From Neisseria arctica (lineage in GTDB: Bacteria; Pseudomonadota; Gammaproteobacteria; Burkholderiales; Neisseriaceae), in NCBI RefSeq assembly GCF_022870905.1, contig NZ_CP091510.1, positions 1,426,001 to 1,490,000 of the forward strand: 64,000 nt of DNA. The letters are read 5' to 3'. This document shows positions 55,635-64,000 of this stretch, piece by piece. Position numbers and translations under genes: made by a program. Position 1 is the first letter of the stretch, and every line of letters begins with the position of its first letter. The notes beneath the pieces are model-generated. The model searched no databases and was not told the DNA's origin. It saw only the letters and a list, made by a program, of their open reading frames with translations.

Positions 55635-56132
55635 ATGATTTGGGAATTTATTGCCACATTATCTGCCGCACTTGGCGCTGCCGGGCTAGTAATGCTGCTG
55701 AAACTGGTATTCAAACGGCTGCCTAAGTGGTCCGTCCCCGCCGCTGCCGGCTTGGGTATGCTGGCTTTTCAAGTGCATAGCGAATACACCTGGTTTGCCC
55801 ATACCCGCGCTCTTCTACCGGGAACCGCACAAGTGGTCGCCGAAGTACCTGAAACTGCATTTTACAAGCCGTGGTCGTATATCCGCCCTCAAGTGCTGAA
55901 GTTCATTGCGCTGGATAGTGCTAAAACTGAAATTATTGATAAGCAAATTCCGGTAATACAAACCAATCTTTATTTTTTCGAACGCCGCATGAGTGCCCAT
56001 ACTTTGCCCGTATGGGTAAATTGCCGTACCAGAATGCTTACCCTGAACTTGCCTGAGAATAAATCAGGTGATATAGAATGGGGTAAAACCCCGTATAGCG
56101 AAAAAACTGCAAATGCCGTTTGCCCTGCCTGA
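55635..56132 (+). CDS. Conserved hypothetical membrane protein
   Basis: 165 residues; two hydrophobic segments at the N-terminus (FIATLSAALGAAGLVMLL and VPAAAGLGMLAFQV), then a mixed domain containing YTWFAHTRALLPG, FYKPWSYIRPQVLKFIALD and a final CRTRMLTLNLPENK. No family recognised. AAAAAGGGAAA is a good ribosome binding site. It follows the symporter by 195 bp on the same strand but a hairpin separates them. Confidence 0.75.
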   Translation: MIWEFIATLSAALGAAGLVMLLKLVFKRLPKWSVPAAAGLGMLAFQVHSEYTWFAHTRALLPGTAQVVAEVPETAFYKPWSYIRPQVLKFIALDSAKTEIIDKQIPVIQTNLYFFERRMSAHTLPVWVNCRTRMLTLNLPENKSGDIEWGKTPYSEKTANAVCPA

Positions 56133-56146
56133 TTTGCAGTTGGAAC

Positions 56147-56182
56147 AAAAAGCCGTCTGAAATATTTTCAGACGGCATATTT
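56147..56182. terminator. DUS inverted pair after the 165-residue gene
   Basis: Arms GCCGTCTGAAA around 3 bases, A run before and TATTTTT after; 16 bp past the stop. Confidence 0.85.
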
Positions 56183-56278
56183 TTCGTTTCTCCCGCCCCT
56201 TACAAAATACACTTGATTTCCCCTATCTGCCGTTTAAGCAGAATAAACCGCCAAAAGCAGTAATTTCTGTTATATTTG

Positions 56279-56290
56279 AAGCCGTCTGAA
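56279..56290 (+). repeat. Single DUS core (AAGCC flank) in the coaBC leader
   Basis: AAGCCGTCTGAA; a degenerate inverse AAACGGCAT lies 12 bases on. Confidence 0.75.
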
Positions 56291-56383
56291 AACAAATACA
56301 AACGGCATGCAACCTTAACCAAACACGCACTCCATACCAACATAGAAAGCGGCATTCGGTTGCAGTTCATTCCATTACCCAAT

Positions 56384-57574
56384 ATGAAAAAACATATTTT
56401 ACTCGGTATTTCCGGCGGCATTGCCGCCTACAAATCCTGCGAATTGGTACGCTTGCTGAAAAAGCAAGGACACAAAGTTACCGTAGCCATGAGCCAAGCG
56501 GCAGCAGAATTTGTTACGCCTCTAACCTTTCAAGCCCTAAGCGGCAATCCTGTTTTGGCCGATACCCATTCAGGAGAATCGGGCGGTAACGGTATGGCAC
56601 ACATCAACCTCACCCGAAATGCCGATGTATTCCTCATCGCTCCGGCCAGTGCCAACACCTTGGCTAAAATCGCCAACGGCATTGCCGACAACCTGCTTAC
56701 CAATCTTGCCGCCGCACGCAAATGCCCGCTGGCTATCGCCCCTGCAATGAATGTGGAAATGTGGTTCAACCCCGCTAACCAACGCAATATCCGCCAACTG
56801 CAAGCAGACGGTATCACCATTTTCCAACCGACCGAAGGCGAACAGGCTTGCGGCGAAACCGGTATCGGCCGGATGCCCGAAGCGGCGGATCTAGCAGATT
56901 TGATTCCCGATCTCTGGACTCCCAAAATATTGGCGGGTAAAAAAATCCTGATCACTACCGGTGCAACTTTCGAGGCGATCGATCCCGTGCGCGGCATCAC
57001 CAATATTTCCAGCGGCCAAATGGGAATCGCCCTAGCACGCGCATGTCGCGCCGCCGGTGCGCAAGTCAGCCTAATTCATGGCCAGCTACAAACCGCCTTA
57101 CCTTCCGGTATGGTCGAAACCATACAGGCCGTTAGTGCCCAAGCCATGTATGAAGCCGTACACAGCCGTATATCTGCTCAAGACGTTTTCATTTCTGTTG
57201 CAGCCGTTGCCGACTACAAAGTGAAAAACAGCAGTGTCCAAAAATTAAAAAAAGACGGCAGTGGCCTGCCTCCCGTTATTGAGTTGGCCGAGAACCCCGA
57301 TATTTTGGCGTCGGTATCCGCTCTTCCCAACGCTCCCTTCTGCGTAGGATTTGCAGCCGAAAGCGAAAATGTTTTGCCGTATGCCCGTGCAAAACGCCTG
57401 AAAAAAAGTATTCCGATGATCGTTGCCAACGAAGTTTCCAAAGCTATGGGAAAAGCTACCAATCAAATCACCATTATTGATGAATACGATGAAACCTCCC
57501 TGCCGGAAACTGATAAAAACGAAGCCGCAGCCGCCATTGTCGAACGATTGGCGCAAGTGTTAAAAGCCCAATAA
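56384..57574 (+). CDS. coaBC: Bifunctional phosphopantothenoylcysteine decarboxylase/synthase
   Basis: Two consecutive steps of coenzyme A synthesis. 396 residues from the ATG giving MKKHILLGISGG; 36 residues of in-frame sequence upstream contain a DUS and look non-coding. CoaC domain: GISGGIAAYKSCELVRLL near residue 8, PASANTLAKIANGIADNLLT near 84 (seen as ASANTLAKIANGIAD), PAMNVEMW near 117, and catalytic-flap Cys in ACGETGIGRM near 156. CoaB domain from about 190: ITTGATFEAIDPVRGITNISSG (core GATFEAIDPVRGITN). No clear Shine-Dalgarno. Confidence 0.94.
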   Translation: MKKHILLGISGGIAAYKSCELVRLLKKQGHKVTVAMSQAAAEFVTPLTFQALSGNPVLADTHSGESGGNGMAHINLTRNADVFLIAPASANTLAKIANGIADNLLTNLAAARKCPLAIAPAMNVEMWFNPANQRNIRQLQADGITIFQPTEGEQACGETGIGRMPEAADLADLIPDLWTPKILAGKKILITTGATFEAIDPVRGITNISSGQMGIALARACRAAGAQVSLIHGQLQTALPSGMVETIQAVSAQAMYEAVHSRISAQDVFISVAAVADYKVKNSSVQKLKKDGSGLPPVIELAENPDILASVSALPNAPFCVGFAAESENVLPYARAKRLKKSIPMIVANEVSKAMGKATNQITIIDEYDETSLPETDKNEAAAAIVERLAQVLKAQ

Positions 57575-57586
57575 AACCGCCATATC

Positions 57587-59203
57587 GTGTTGAAATATTA
57601 TTTACCCGAATATTTATCAGCGCTATTTTTTCAGACGGCCTCGAATCAAAAAAGGCCGTCTGAAAATATTAATCGTAAATCCGGATTGCTCTATACGGCA
57701 TACTTGATTTGCGGTATTGCCCTTACCGGCTGCCAAAGCCTGCCTTCATTAGAAGGGCGCAGTGAAAGCCATTATCTTGATATCCCGGCCGCCCCCGCTA
57801 TCGAAACCGTATTAAGCCCAAAACACTCCGGCACCGAATCCGACCTCTCCGGCATTTATCTGCTCGAAGATGCCCATGATGCCTTTGTTGCGCGGGCCAC
57901 CCTGATTAATTCCGCCCAATACACACTTGATCTGCAATACTATATCTGGCACAACGATATCTCGGGCAAGCTGCTGTTCAATATGTTGCACCGTGCAGCG
58001 GAACGCGGCGTCCGCATACGCCTGCTATTGGATGACAACAATACCGGTAAGCTAGATAACTTATTAGCAGCCTTAAACCAACATCCTAATATCGAAATCC
58101 GCCTTTTCAATCCCTTTACCACACGTCGGCTGCGGGCGCTCGGCTACCTAACCGATTTCCCCCGCCTCAACCGCCGAATGCACAACAAATCCCTTACGGC
58201 AGATAATAAAGCCACCATCATCGGCGGCCGCAATATAGGGGATGAATACTTCAATATTGCCGGCGATACCGTATTTGCGGATCTAGACATTCTCGCCACC
58301 GGCAGCGTTGTCACTGATGTTTCACGCGATTTCGACCGTTATTGGGCGAGTAAATCATCCTACCCTCTCGAACGTATTATCCCTCACGCTGATATCGCTC
58401 AAGGACTAAGTGAACTCGAACAAAGTGATGAGGGTAACCAAATCATGCAGCGTTATCGGGCGGATCTGGCACACTCGCCCCTACAAACCGCTATCGAATC
58501 AAACCGCGTGCCGTGGCAATATACCAAAGCCCAATTGATCAGCGATAATCCGGGTAAAGGCTTGAACCGCGACCGCAACAAACCCTCCATAGCCGAAAAA
58601 ATTTCTAATTCGCTCAAGTCTCCACAGCATGAAATTTATTTGGTTTCCCCGTATTTTGTGCCAACCAAGGCAGGCATGGAGGCTATCCGAAAATTACGCG
58701 GGAATAATGTAGCGGTAACCGTGTTAACCAATTCGCTACAAGCTACCGATGTTGCAGCAGTACATTCCGGCTACAGCCGCTACCGTAAACCCCTGCTCGA
58801 ATCAGGCGTAGCGCTCTATGAGCTTAAACCCAACCATGCCGTACCTTCCACACGCGACCGCGGCCTAACGGGTAGCTCCGCAACCAGTTTGCACGCCAAA
58901 ACCTTTATCGTAGACAAACAACGCGTATTTATCGGCTCTCTCAATCTTGACCCCCGCTCCGCGCGCTTGAATACGGAAATGGGTGTCGTCTTAGAAAGCC
59001 CGCAAATCGCATCGGCCATGCAACGTACCTTGGTCGACACCACCCCTGAATATGCCTATAAAGTTACTTTAAACCAATACGGCAAACTGCAATGGCATGA
59101 TCCCGAAAGTGGCCAAACCCTTAATAAAGAGCCTGAAGCCGGATTTTGGCGGCGTTTGGGTGTAAAGATTTTATCTATACTGCCTATCGAAGGACTGTTG
59201 TAA
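57587..59203 (+). CDS. Phospholipase D/cardiolipin synthase-family lipoprotein (start uncertain)
   Basis: PLD-superfamily protein with two HKD motifs: HNKSLTADNKATIIGGRN near residue 197 and SLHAKTFIVDKQRVFIGSLN near residue 440 (seen as LHAKTFIVDKQRVFIGS). Probably a phosphatidyl transferase or phospholipase at the outer membrane. A lipobox-like LYTAYLICGIALTGC with Cys near residue 49 precedes the mature part. The open frame from GTG 57587 runs through an inverted DUS pair, so the real start is probably downstream: TTG at 57686 is the only standard start codon before the lipobox but has no ribosome binding site and gives no basic residue before the hydrophobic core. 538 residues from the longest start. 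Confidence 0.85.
   Translation: MLKYYLPEYLSALFFQTASNQKRPSENINRKSGLLYTAYLICGIALTGCQSLPSLEGRSESHYLDIPAAPAIETVLSPKHSGTESDLSGIYLLEDAHDAFVARATLINSAQYTLDLQYYIWHNDISGKLLFNMLHRAAERGVRIRLLLDDNNTGKLDNLLAALNQHPNIEIRLFNPFTTRRLRALGYLTDFPRLNRRMHNKSLTADNKATIIGGRNIGDEYFNIAGDTVFADLDILATGSVVTDVSRDFDRYWASKSSYPLERIIPHADIAQGLSELEQSDEGNQIMQRYRADLAHSPLQTAIESNRVPWQYTKAQLISDNPGKGLNRDRNKPSIAEKISNSLKSPQHEIYLVSPYFVPTKAGMEAIRKLRGNNVAVTVLTNSLQATDVAAVHSGYSRYRKPLLESGVALYELKPNHAVPSTRDRGLTGSSATSLHAKTFIVDKQRVFIGSLNLDPRSARLNTEMGVVLESPQIASAMQRTLVDTTPEYAYKVTLNQYGKLQWHDPESGQTLNKEPEAGFWRRLGVKILSILPIEGLL
57625..57669. repeat. DUS inverted pair (AG-DUS, outward) in the PLD leader/5' end
   Basis: TTTTCAGACGGCCT and AGGCCGTCTGAAAA around about 11 bases, 50 bp after coaBC. 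It probably terminates coaBC and lies ahead of the true PLD start. Confidence 0.8.
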
Positions 59204-59365
59204 ATAAAACCCTAGCTGCCGAATTCCATAATGCAGAATAATAAATCTGTTCGTTCAAACTTTATCTCAATCAGATAATGACAATTTTCATAGGATTAGC
59301 ATTCAATTTCTCCATCCCCAACTTTTTCAACATATGGGTTTATCTTTCTAATCTACCAAATATAG

Positions 59366-59400
59366 AAAAGGCCGTCTGAAAATATTTCAGACGGCCTTTT
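59366..59400. terminator. DUS inverted pair (AG-DUS) between PLD gene and ileS
   Basis: Arms AAAAGGCCGTCTGAAA around 3 bases; between convergent genes and 18 bp beyond the ileS stop. Confidence 0.88.
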
Positions 59401-59418
59401 AAACCATACATCACTTAA

Positions 59419-62199
59419 TTAAGCGTAATGGCGCGATTCACCTTTACCCTCAATATTGTCGGCACAGCGGCCACAAATAGTCGGATGAGCGGCTACCGAA
59501 CCGATATCATCGGTATAGTGCCAGCAACGTTCACATTTTTCACCGCTGCTTACACGGGCGGTAACGGCCAATTCATCACCTTTTACAACCGTAGCTTTTG
59601 ATACCAATAAAACAAAGCGTAATTCTTCATCCAAAGTTTTCAGGTATCCGGCTACTTCTTCCGGCGCAGTAATCTGTACTTCAGCCTGCAATGAAGAACC
59701 GATGCTCTTATCCGCACGCAGCGGTTCGATTGCAGCCGTTACAGCTTCCCGAACACTACGGACGGTTTGCCATTTTTTCAATAATTCGGCTTCGCTCTTT
59801 TCGTTCATTGAAGGGAATTCGTGCCAAGTGTGGAACAAAACGCTGTCTTCTTCGCCACCGCCGATAAAATCCCAAGCTTCTTCGCCGGTAAAGCACAAAA
59901 TCGGTGAAATCAACAACACCAAACTACGGGTAATGTGATACAGCGCAGTTTGCGCACTACGGCGGGCATGGCTGTCCGCTTGGGTGGTATAGAGGCGGTC
60001 TTTCAAGATATCGAGATAGAAAGCGCCCAAATCTTCCGAGCAGAAGCTGACAATGTCTTTTACCGCATAATGGAACGCATAACGCGGATAATAATCACCG
60101 GCCAAACGCTCTTGCAGCTGACGTGCCAATACCATGGCATAACGGTCAATTTCCAGCATTTGGTCTTGCGGCACGGCATGTTCGATCGGTGAGAAGTCGC
60201 TCAAGTTGGCAAACAAAAAACTCAACGTATTACGGATACGGCGGTAGCTTTCGGTAACGCGCTTGAGAATCTCTTTAGAAATTGCCAACTCGCCGCTGTA
60301 ATCCGTAGAAGCCGTCCACAAACGTAAAATATCAGCACCGAATTCGTTATACACTTCTTGCGGAGCAACCACATTGCCGAGTGATTTCGACATCTTACGG
60401 CCGTTTTGATCCACCACAAAACCGTGTGTCAGCAACTGTTTGTATGGGGCGCGGCCTACGGCAGCACAGCCGATCAGCATAGATGATTGAAACCAACCAC
60501 GGTGCTGGTCGCTGCCCTCCAAATACAAATCGGCAGGCCAAGCCAATTCTTCACGCTGTTTCAATACGGAAAAGTGCGTACTGCCCGAATCAAACCATAC
60601 GTCAAGCGTATCGCTGAGTTTTTCATAATCTGCGGCCTCGGCACCTAGCAATTCCGCAGCATCTAAGGCAAACCAGGCTTCAATGCCTTTTTCTTCGATG
60701 CGCTTGGCAACTTCTTCCAACAGTTCCGCACTGCGCGGGTGCAGCTCGCCGGTTTCTTTGTGTACGAAGAAAGTCATCGGCGTGCCCCAGTAACGTTGGC
60801 GGCTAACCACCCAGTCCGGACGGCCTTCAATCATTGCTTCCAAACGCGCACGGCCCCAAGCAGGGAAAAACTCGGTGGCATCCACCGCCTTCATAGCTTT
60901 ATTGCGTAAAGTTTGGCCGTCTGTACCGTTTTTGTCCATGCCGATAAACCATTGGCCGGTAGCTCGGTAAATCAATGGTGTTTTGTGGCGCCAACAGTGT
61001 GCGTAGCTATGTTCGATTTTTGCCGAAGCCAGCAACCGGTTATTCTCGGTTAACCATTCGATAATGACAGGATTTGCCTCCCACACGCTTAAACCGGCCA
61101 CTCGCGGTACGTCGCTGCGGTAGCGGCCTTCGCTGTTTACCGGATTATCCAACGCGATACCGTATTGAATACAGACAAAATAGTCTTCCAAACCGTGAGC
61201 CGGAGCCGTATGTACCAAACCAGTACCGGCATCCGTAGTAACGTGATCGCCATTGAGCATCGGAATATCACGTTCTAAAAACGGATGGCTCATATGCAGG
61301 CTTTCCAACTTGCTACCGTTGGTTTCGGCTAAAACGGTTGTATTCTCGAAGCCGTAGCGTTTCAGGGTTTCTTCGGCCAAATCTTTAGCCAACACCAGCT
61401 TGCCTTTGGGCGTATCGATAAGTTGGTACACCACTTCGGCACCCGCACTAACTGCTTGGCTGGCCGGCAGAGTCCACGGCGTAGTCGTCCAGATAACGGC
61501 ATAAGCTTCACCGCTGATTTCAGGCAAGCCGAATGCTTTGGCCAAAGCCGTATTGTCTTTAAACGGATAAGCTACATCGATAGCTGGCGAAATTTTGTCT
61601 TTATACTCCACCTCGGCTTCCGCTAAAGAAGAGCCGCAGTCCAAGCAAAATTGAACCGGTTTTTCACCACGGTAGAGGTAACCGGCTTTATAGATTTCGC
61701 CCAAGGCGCGCACAGTATCGGCTTCGGTTTTGAAATCCATGGTGAGGTAAGGATTTTCCCAATCACCCATCACACCCAAGCGGATAAAGTCTTTTTTCTG
61801 ACGGGCAATCTGCTCTTTGGCGTATTCGCGGCAAAGCTCGCGAAAGCGTGCGGGCGGAATATCTTTACCGTGCAATTTCTCAACCATCAATTCTATAGGC
61901 AAGCCATGACAATCCCAACCGGGTACATAGGGAGCATCAAAACCGGCCAGGGTTTTGCTGCGTAAGATAATGTCTTTCAGGATTTTGTTGGCAGCATGAC
62001 CAATATGGATATCGCCGTTGGCATAAGGAGGGCCGTCGTGCAGGATAAATTTAGGACGGCCTTTGGCGATTTCACGCAGCTTTTGGTAACGTTTGAGTTC
62101 ATACCAGCTTTTCAGCCAGCCGCCTTCTCGTTTGGCAAGGTTGCCGCGCATCGGAAACGGGCTTTCAAGCAGATTTACGGTTTTGCTGTAATCGGTCAT
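59419..62199 (-). CDS. ileS: Isoleucyl-tRNA synthetase
   Basis: Class I aminoacyl-tRNA synthetase. 926 residues. HIGH-type motif in [15 protein letters not shown] near residue 56 and KMSKS in [13 protein letters not shown] near 604; the editing domain (about 190-400) has the Thr-rich [11 protein letters not shown] motif. C-terminal zinc site [10 protein letters not shown] and CGRCADNI near 890-915. The bacterial (ileS1) pattern is complete. ribF lies 186 bp upstream on the same strand, with a reversed DUS pair between them. Confidence 0.97.
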   Translation of the reverse strand: MTDYSKTVNLLESPFPMRGNLAKREGGWLKSWYELKRYQKLREIAKGRPKFILHDGPPYANGDIHIGHAANKILKDIILRSKTLAGFDAPYVPGWDCHGLPIELMVEKLHGKDIPPARFRELCREYAKEQIARQKKDFIRLGVMGDWENPYLTMDFKTEADTVRALGEIYKAGYLYRGEKPVQFCLDCGSSLAEAEVEYKDKISPAIDVAYPFKDNTALAKAFGLPEISGEAYAVIWTTTPWTLPASQAVSAGAEVVYQLIDTPKGKLVLAKDLAEETLKRYGFENTTVLAETNGSKLESLHMSHPFLERDIPMLNGDHVTTDAGTGLVHTAPAHGLEDYFVCIQYGIALDNPVNSEGRYRSDVPRVAGLSVWEANPVIIEWLTENNRLLASAKIEHSYAHCWRHKTPLIYRATGQWFIGMDKNGTDGQTLRNKAMKAVDATEFFPAWGRARLEAMIEGRPDWVVSRQRYWGTPMTFFVHKETGELHPRSAELLEEVAKRIEEKGIEAWFALDAAELLGAEAADYEKLSDTLDVWFDSGSTHFSVLKQREELAWPADLYLEGSDQHRGWFQSSMLIGCAAVGRAPYKQLLTHGFVVDQNGRKMSKSLGNVVAPQEVYNEFGADILRLWTASTDYSGELAISKEILKRVTESYRRIRNTLSFLFANLSDFSPIEHAVPQDQMLEIDRYAMVLARQLQERLAGDYYPRYAFHYAVKDIVSFCSEDLGAFYLDILKDRLYTTQADSHARRSAQTALYHITRSLVLLISPILCFTGEEAWDFIGGGEEDSVLFHTWHEFPSMNEKSEAELLKKWQTVRSVREAVTAAIEPLRADKSIGSSLQAEVQITAPEEVAGYLKTLDEELRFVLLVSKATVVKGDELAVTARVSSGEKCERCWHYTDDIGSVAAHPTICGRCADNIEGKGESRHYA

Positions 62200-62228
62200 T
62201 TTCTTTTCTCGTACTTCGTTGGTATAGC

Positions 62229-62273
62229 TTCAGACGGCCCCAATATTCATAATGAATAAAAAGGCCGTCTGAA
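62229..62273. repeat. DUS inverted pair (AG-DUS, outward) between ribF and ileS
   Basis: TTCAGACGGCC and GGCCGTCTGAA separated by 23 bases, in reversed orientation compared with terminator pairs; in the ileS leader. Confidence 0.75.
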
Positions 62274-62385
62274 AATAAATTTCTCAAAGGGTATATTGTA
62301 TCGGAATTATATGGTTTTTATAAGTTTTTACGCTTCATCGGCAGCAATAATTTAATTTATCTAGACTGCCCCGACCATATGATTT

Positions 62386-63315
62386 TTATTCTGCCCGCCA
62401 ATTTCGGGCTACATCCATATCATCCCAAATCTGTTTTTTCAGGTCTTCCAAACTGTCAAATTTCTCTTCGTCACGTAATTTATGCAAAAAACGGACATGT
62501 ATCCGCTTTCCATACAGATCCTCTGAAAAATCAAATATGTGAACTTCAAGCTTTTGCTTAAGCGTAGAAGAGACGGTGGGATTGGTACCAAAGCTGGCCA
62601 CACCACGACGTTTACCAAAAAAACCTTCCACTTCTACCACAAAGACACCGCTGAGCGCGTAATGATGTTGCGCCAATTGTACGTTTGCCGTCGGACAACC
62701 AATAGTACGCCCCAATTTGGCGCCGTGTTTCACATGGCCGCAAAGTGTGTAATCGTGACCGAGGATTTTCCCGGCATAAGCCAGATTACCACTCGAAAGT
62801 GCTTGCCGCACAGCCGTACTGCTTGCACGGATATTTTCCACCAACACCGAAGGTGTCCGTTCGGTTACCATACCTTCTTGCTGTTGCAGTGTTTCGAAAC
62901 TGCCTTCCCGCCCGGCTCCGAAACGGAAATCATCTCCGATCAGCAGATATTTGGTATTCAATCCGCGGCGCAGTAAGCGATCAATAAATTCTTGTGCAGA
63001 AATATCGGCAAATGCTTGATTAAAACGCAATACCCATACGGCATCCAGACAGCCGGTTTCACGCAAAAGCCTCAACTTGCTCCGCAGCGGCGTTAAGCGG
63101 TAGGGCTGCTCCCGCCCATGCTTGCGTGCGAAAAACTCTTGCGGCTGAGGCTCGAAAACCACGGCTACAGCCGGTAATCCGCGGCTTTTCGCTTCAGCTT
63201 TCAATCTTTGCAATATGTGAAGATGCCCCAAGTGCACACCATCAAAATTACCGATGGTTACCGCCGCACCCTGAGGAAAATTTGGGGCTTGGTTTTGCCC
63301 GAACCAAATGTTCAT
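62386..63315 (-). CDS. ribF: Bifunctional riboflavin kinase/FAD synthetase
   Basis: Makes FMN and FAD. 309 residues. FAD-synthetase domain: VTIGNFDGVHLGHLHIL near residue 19 and IGDDFRFGAGREG near 126, with ENIRASSTAVRQAL near 163. Riboflavin-kinase domain: GRTIGCPTANVQL near 202, ASFGTNPTV and a final FLHKLRDEEKFDSLEDLKKQI (seen as HKLRDEEKFDSLEDL). The ribF-ileS order is common in Neisseria and other proteobacteria. No FMN riboswitch is apparent upstream. Confidence 0.95.
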   Translation of the reverse strand: MNIWFGQNQAPNFPQGAAVTIGNFDGVHLGHLHILQRLKAEAKSRGLPAVAVVFEPQPQEFFARKHGREQPYRLTPLRSKLRLLRETGCLDAVWVLRFNQAFADISAQEFIDRLLRRGLNTKYLLIGDDFRFGAGREGSFETLQQQEGMVTERTPSVLVENIRASSTAVRQALSSGNLAYAGKILGHDYTLCGHVKHGAKLGRTIGCPTANVQLAQHHYALSGVFVVEVEGFFGKRRGVASFGTNPTVSSTLKQKLEVHIFDFSEDLYGKRIHVRFLHKLRDEEKFDSLEDLKKQIWDDMDVARNWRAE

Positions 63316-63627
63316 GAAGTAATTTTTTTACGTTTGGATAACGTGCTATTGTAAACGCAATCGGCGTTTTAATAAACCTTAACAGAAAACACGCTCACAC
63401 CTGATTTAAAAACCATCCGCCGGCAAAACACAGCAGCCGCCAACAGTGTTTAAAATCATATTAGGCACAACACCCTGTACCTGTCGGATCAGTATGTGGA
63501 AATTAGGGAAGTTATCTGTAAATTTAAACGCCCAATCATGTTTTTTTTATTGTAAAATGACGAGTTTTACGGCAAATATACTGCCTGTTTCCTTATCCGT
63601 CCAACCACCTGAATTAAAGAAGCCGAT
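63316..63627. other. Intergenic region of 312 bp before the ABC permease
   Basis: Divergent promoter region for ribF and the permease. I see no convincing box pairs, hairpins or DUS. Short frames here lack ribosome binding sites. Confidence 0.55.
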
Positions 63628-64000
63628 ATGGATTTCCGTTTTGACATTATTTACGAATATCGCGAGATGTTCTTTTACGGCGCGCTCACCACGCTCGGAT
63701 TAACCGTAGCCGCCACTTTAGGCGGTACAGTATTAGGCTTGATCGGTGCTTTAAGCCGAATCATCCGCTTTGAAAAAGGCAACGCCCTGATGCGCGCCGT
63801 AGCTTGGCTGTTGCGCACTTTCTCGCTGATTTATGTCACCTTGTTCCGTGGTACGCCCCTATTCGTACAAATTTTTATTTGGTACTTTATCTGGGCGGTC
63901 GCTTTGATTAATCCTACTGATGGCTGGCTTATCAGCGGTGATTTGGCACAAGAATTACGCCGCAACTACGGCGCGCTGATTGCCGGTACTTTGGCACTCA
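63628..64000 (+). CDS. Polar amino-acid ABC transporter permease, 3'-truncated by the window edge
   Basis: First 124 residues of a HisM/GlnP-type permease. It begins MDFRFDIIYEYREMFFYGAL, with core DIIYEYREMFFYGALTTLGL; a membrane segment follows (TLGLTVAATLGGTVLGLIGA), then AVAWLLRTFSLIYVTLFRGTPLFVQ, in which the VTLFRGTPLFVQ block is the strongly conserved family signature, then FIWYFIWAVALI. GAAG lies 6 bases before the ATG. The frame is open to the last base. It could pair with the binding lipoprotein at 9558, but that is far away and another binding protein may follow it. Confidence 0.92.
   Translation, partial: MDFRFDIIYEYREMFFYGALTTLGLTVAATLGGTVLGLIGALSRIIRFEKGNALMRAVAWLLRTFSLIYVTLFRGTPLFVQIFIWYFIWAVALINPTDGWLISGDLAQELRRNYGALIAGTLAL

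Noticed and set aside
62216..63627. FMN riboswitch upstream of ribF
   Set aside because: I could not find the conserved AGGG/GAGG blocks and paired arms of the RFN element, and the DUS pair in the ribF-ileS gap is a different structure.
63446..63703. 85-codon frame overlapping the start of the ABC permease
   Set aside because: It overlaps the well-supported permease start in another frame and has no ribosome binding site.

Overview
This window is chromosomal DNA from a member of the genus Neisseria, or a very close relative. The best evidence is the DNA uptake sequence core GCCGTCTGAA. It occurs dozens of times, mostly as tail-to-tail inverted pairs after genes, in both the ATGCC (AT-DUS) and AGGCC (AG-DUS) forms. 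Gene content agrees: a Gcr-type membrane 'recombinase', a YwqK/MORN protein, a PLD-family lipoprotein and an IS1016-group insertion sequence. A complete mreB-mreC-mreD-mrdA(PBP2)-rodA operon indicates a rod-shaped or otherwise elongating species, because the coccoid pathogens N. meningitidis and N. gonorrhoeae are known to lack this set. The species cannot be fixed from the sequence; a rod-shaped Neisseria that does not reduce nitrate would fit the gene content (inference).

Layout. 1-9.4 kb: the 3' part of recN, IS copy 1, a HAD phosphatase, a HerA/YjgR-type ATPase, a dimer-type icd, rluE, a DUF3465 protein and two unknown proteins. 9.5-19.5 kb: an amino-acid binding lipoprotein, aspC, trxA, a double-ATPase yejF without its partner genes, a MORN-repeat protein coupled to an aldehyde dehydrogenase, the Gcr membrane protein and argB. 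19.8-27.2 kb: a tRNA with a CAU anticodon, an NSS-family Na+ symporter, an isochorismatase-fold protein lacking key catalytic residues, a pirin, folB, plsY, a small membrane protein, holA and lptE. 27.3-38.4 kb: gatB, gatA and gatC on the minus strand, then the elongasome operon, a MarC protein and prmB. 38.4-44.4 kb: IS copy 2, a zinc alcohol dehydrogenase, mutY, a DUF523 protein and an LtaS-like alkaline-phosphatase-fold transferase. 44.9-47.8 kb: narH-narJ-narI with no narG. 48-52.4 kb: clpA-clpS, a cold-shock gene, a DUF1653 protein, smpB and a small membrane protein. 52.4-56.1 kb: a 960-bp gene-free stretch and a two-subunit sodium:solute (acetate-type) symporter. 56.3-64 kb: coaBC, a PLD-family lipoprotein, ribF-ileS, and the start of an amino-acid ABC permease.

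Most of the window is housekeeping. The items most worth a second look are the nar operon without its catalytic subunit, the isochorismatase-fold protein with its catalytic Cys and Lys replaced, the locus-specific extended stems of the DUS hairpins, the two nearly identical directly repeated IS copies flanking about 36 kb, and the gene-free region ahead of the symporter. I found no phage, CRISPR array, rRNA operon or defence island, and no clearly new multi-gene system.
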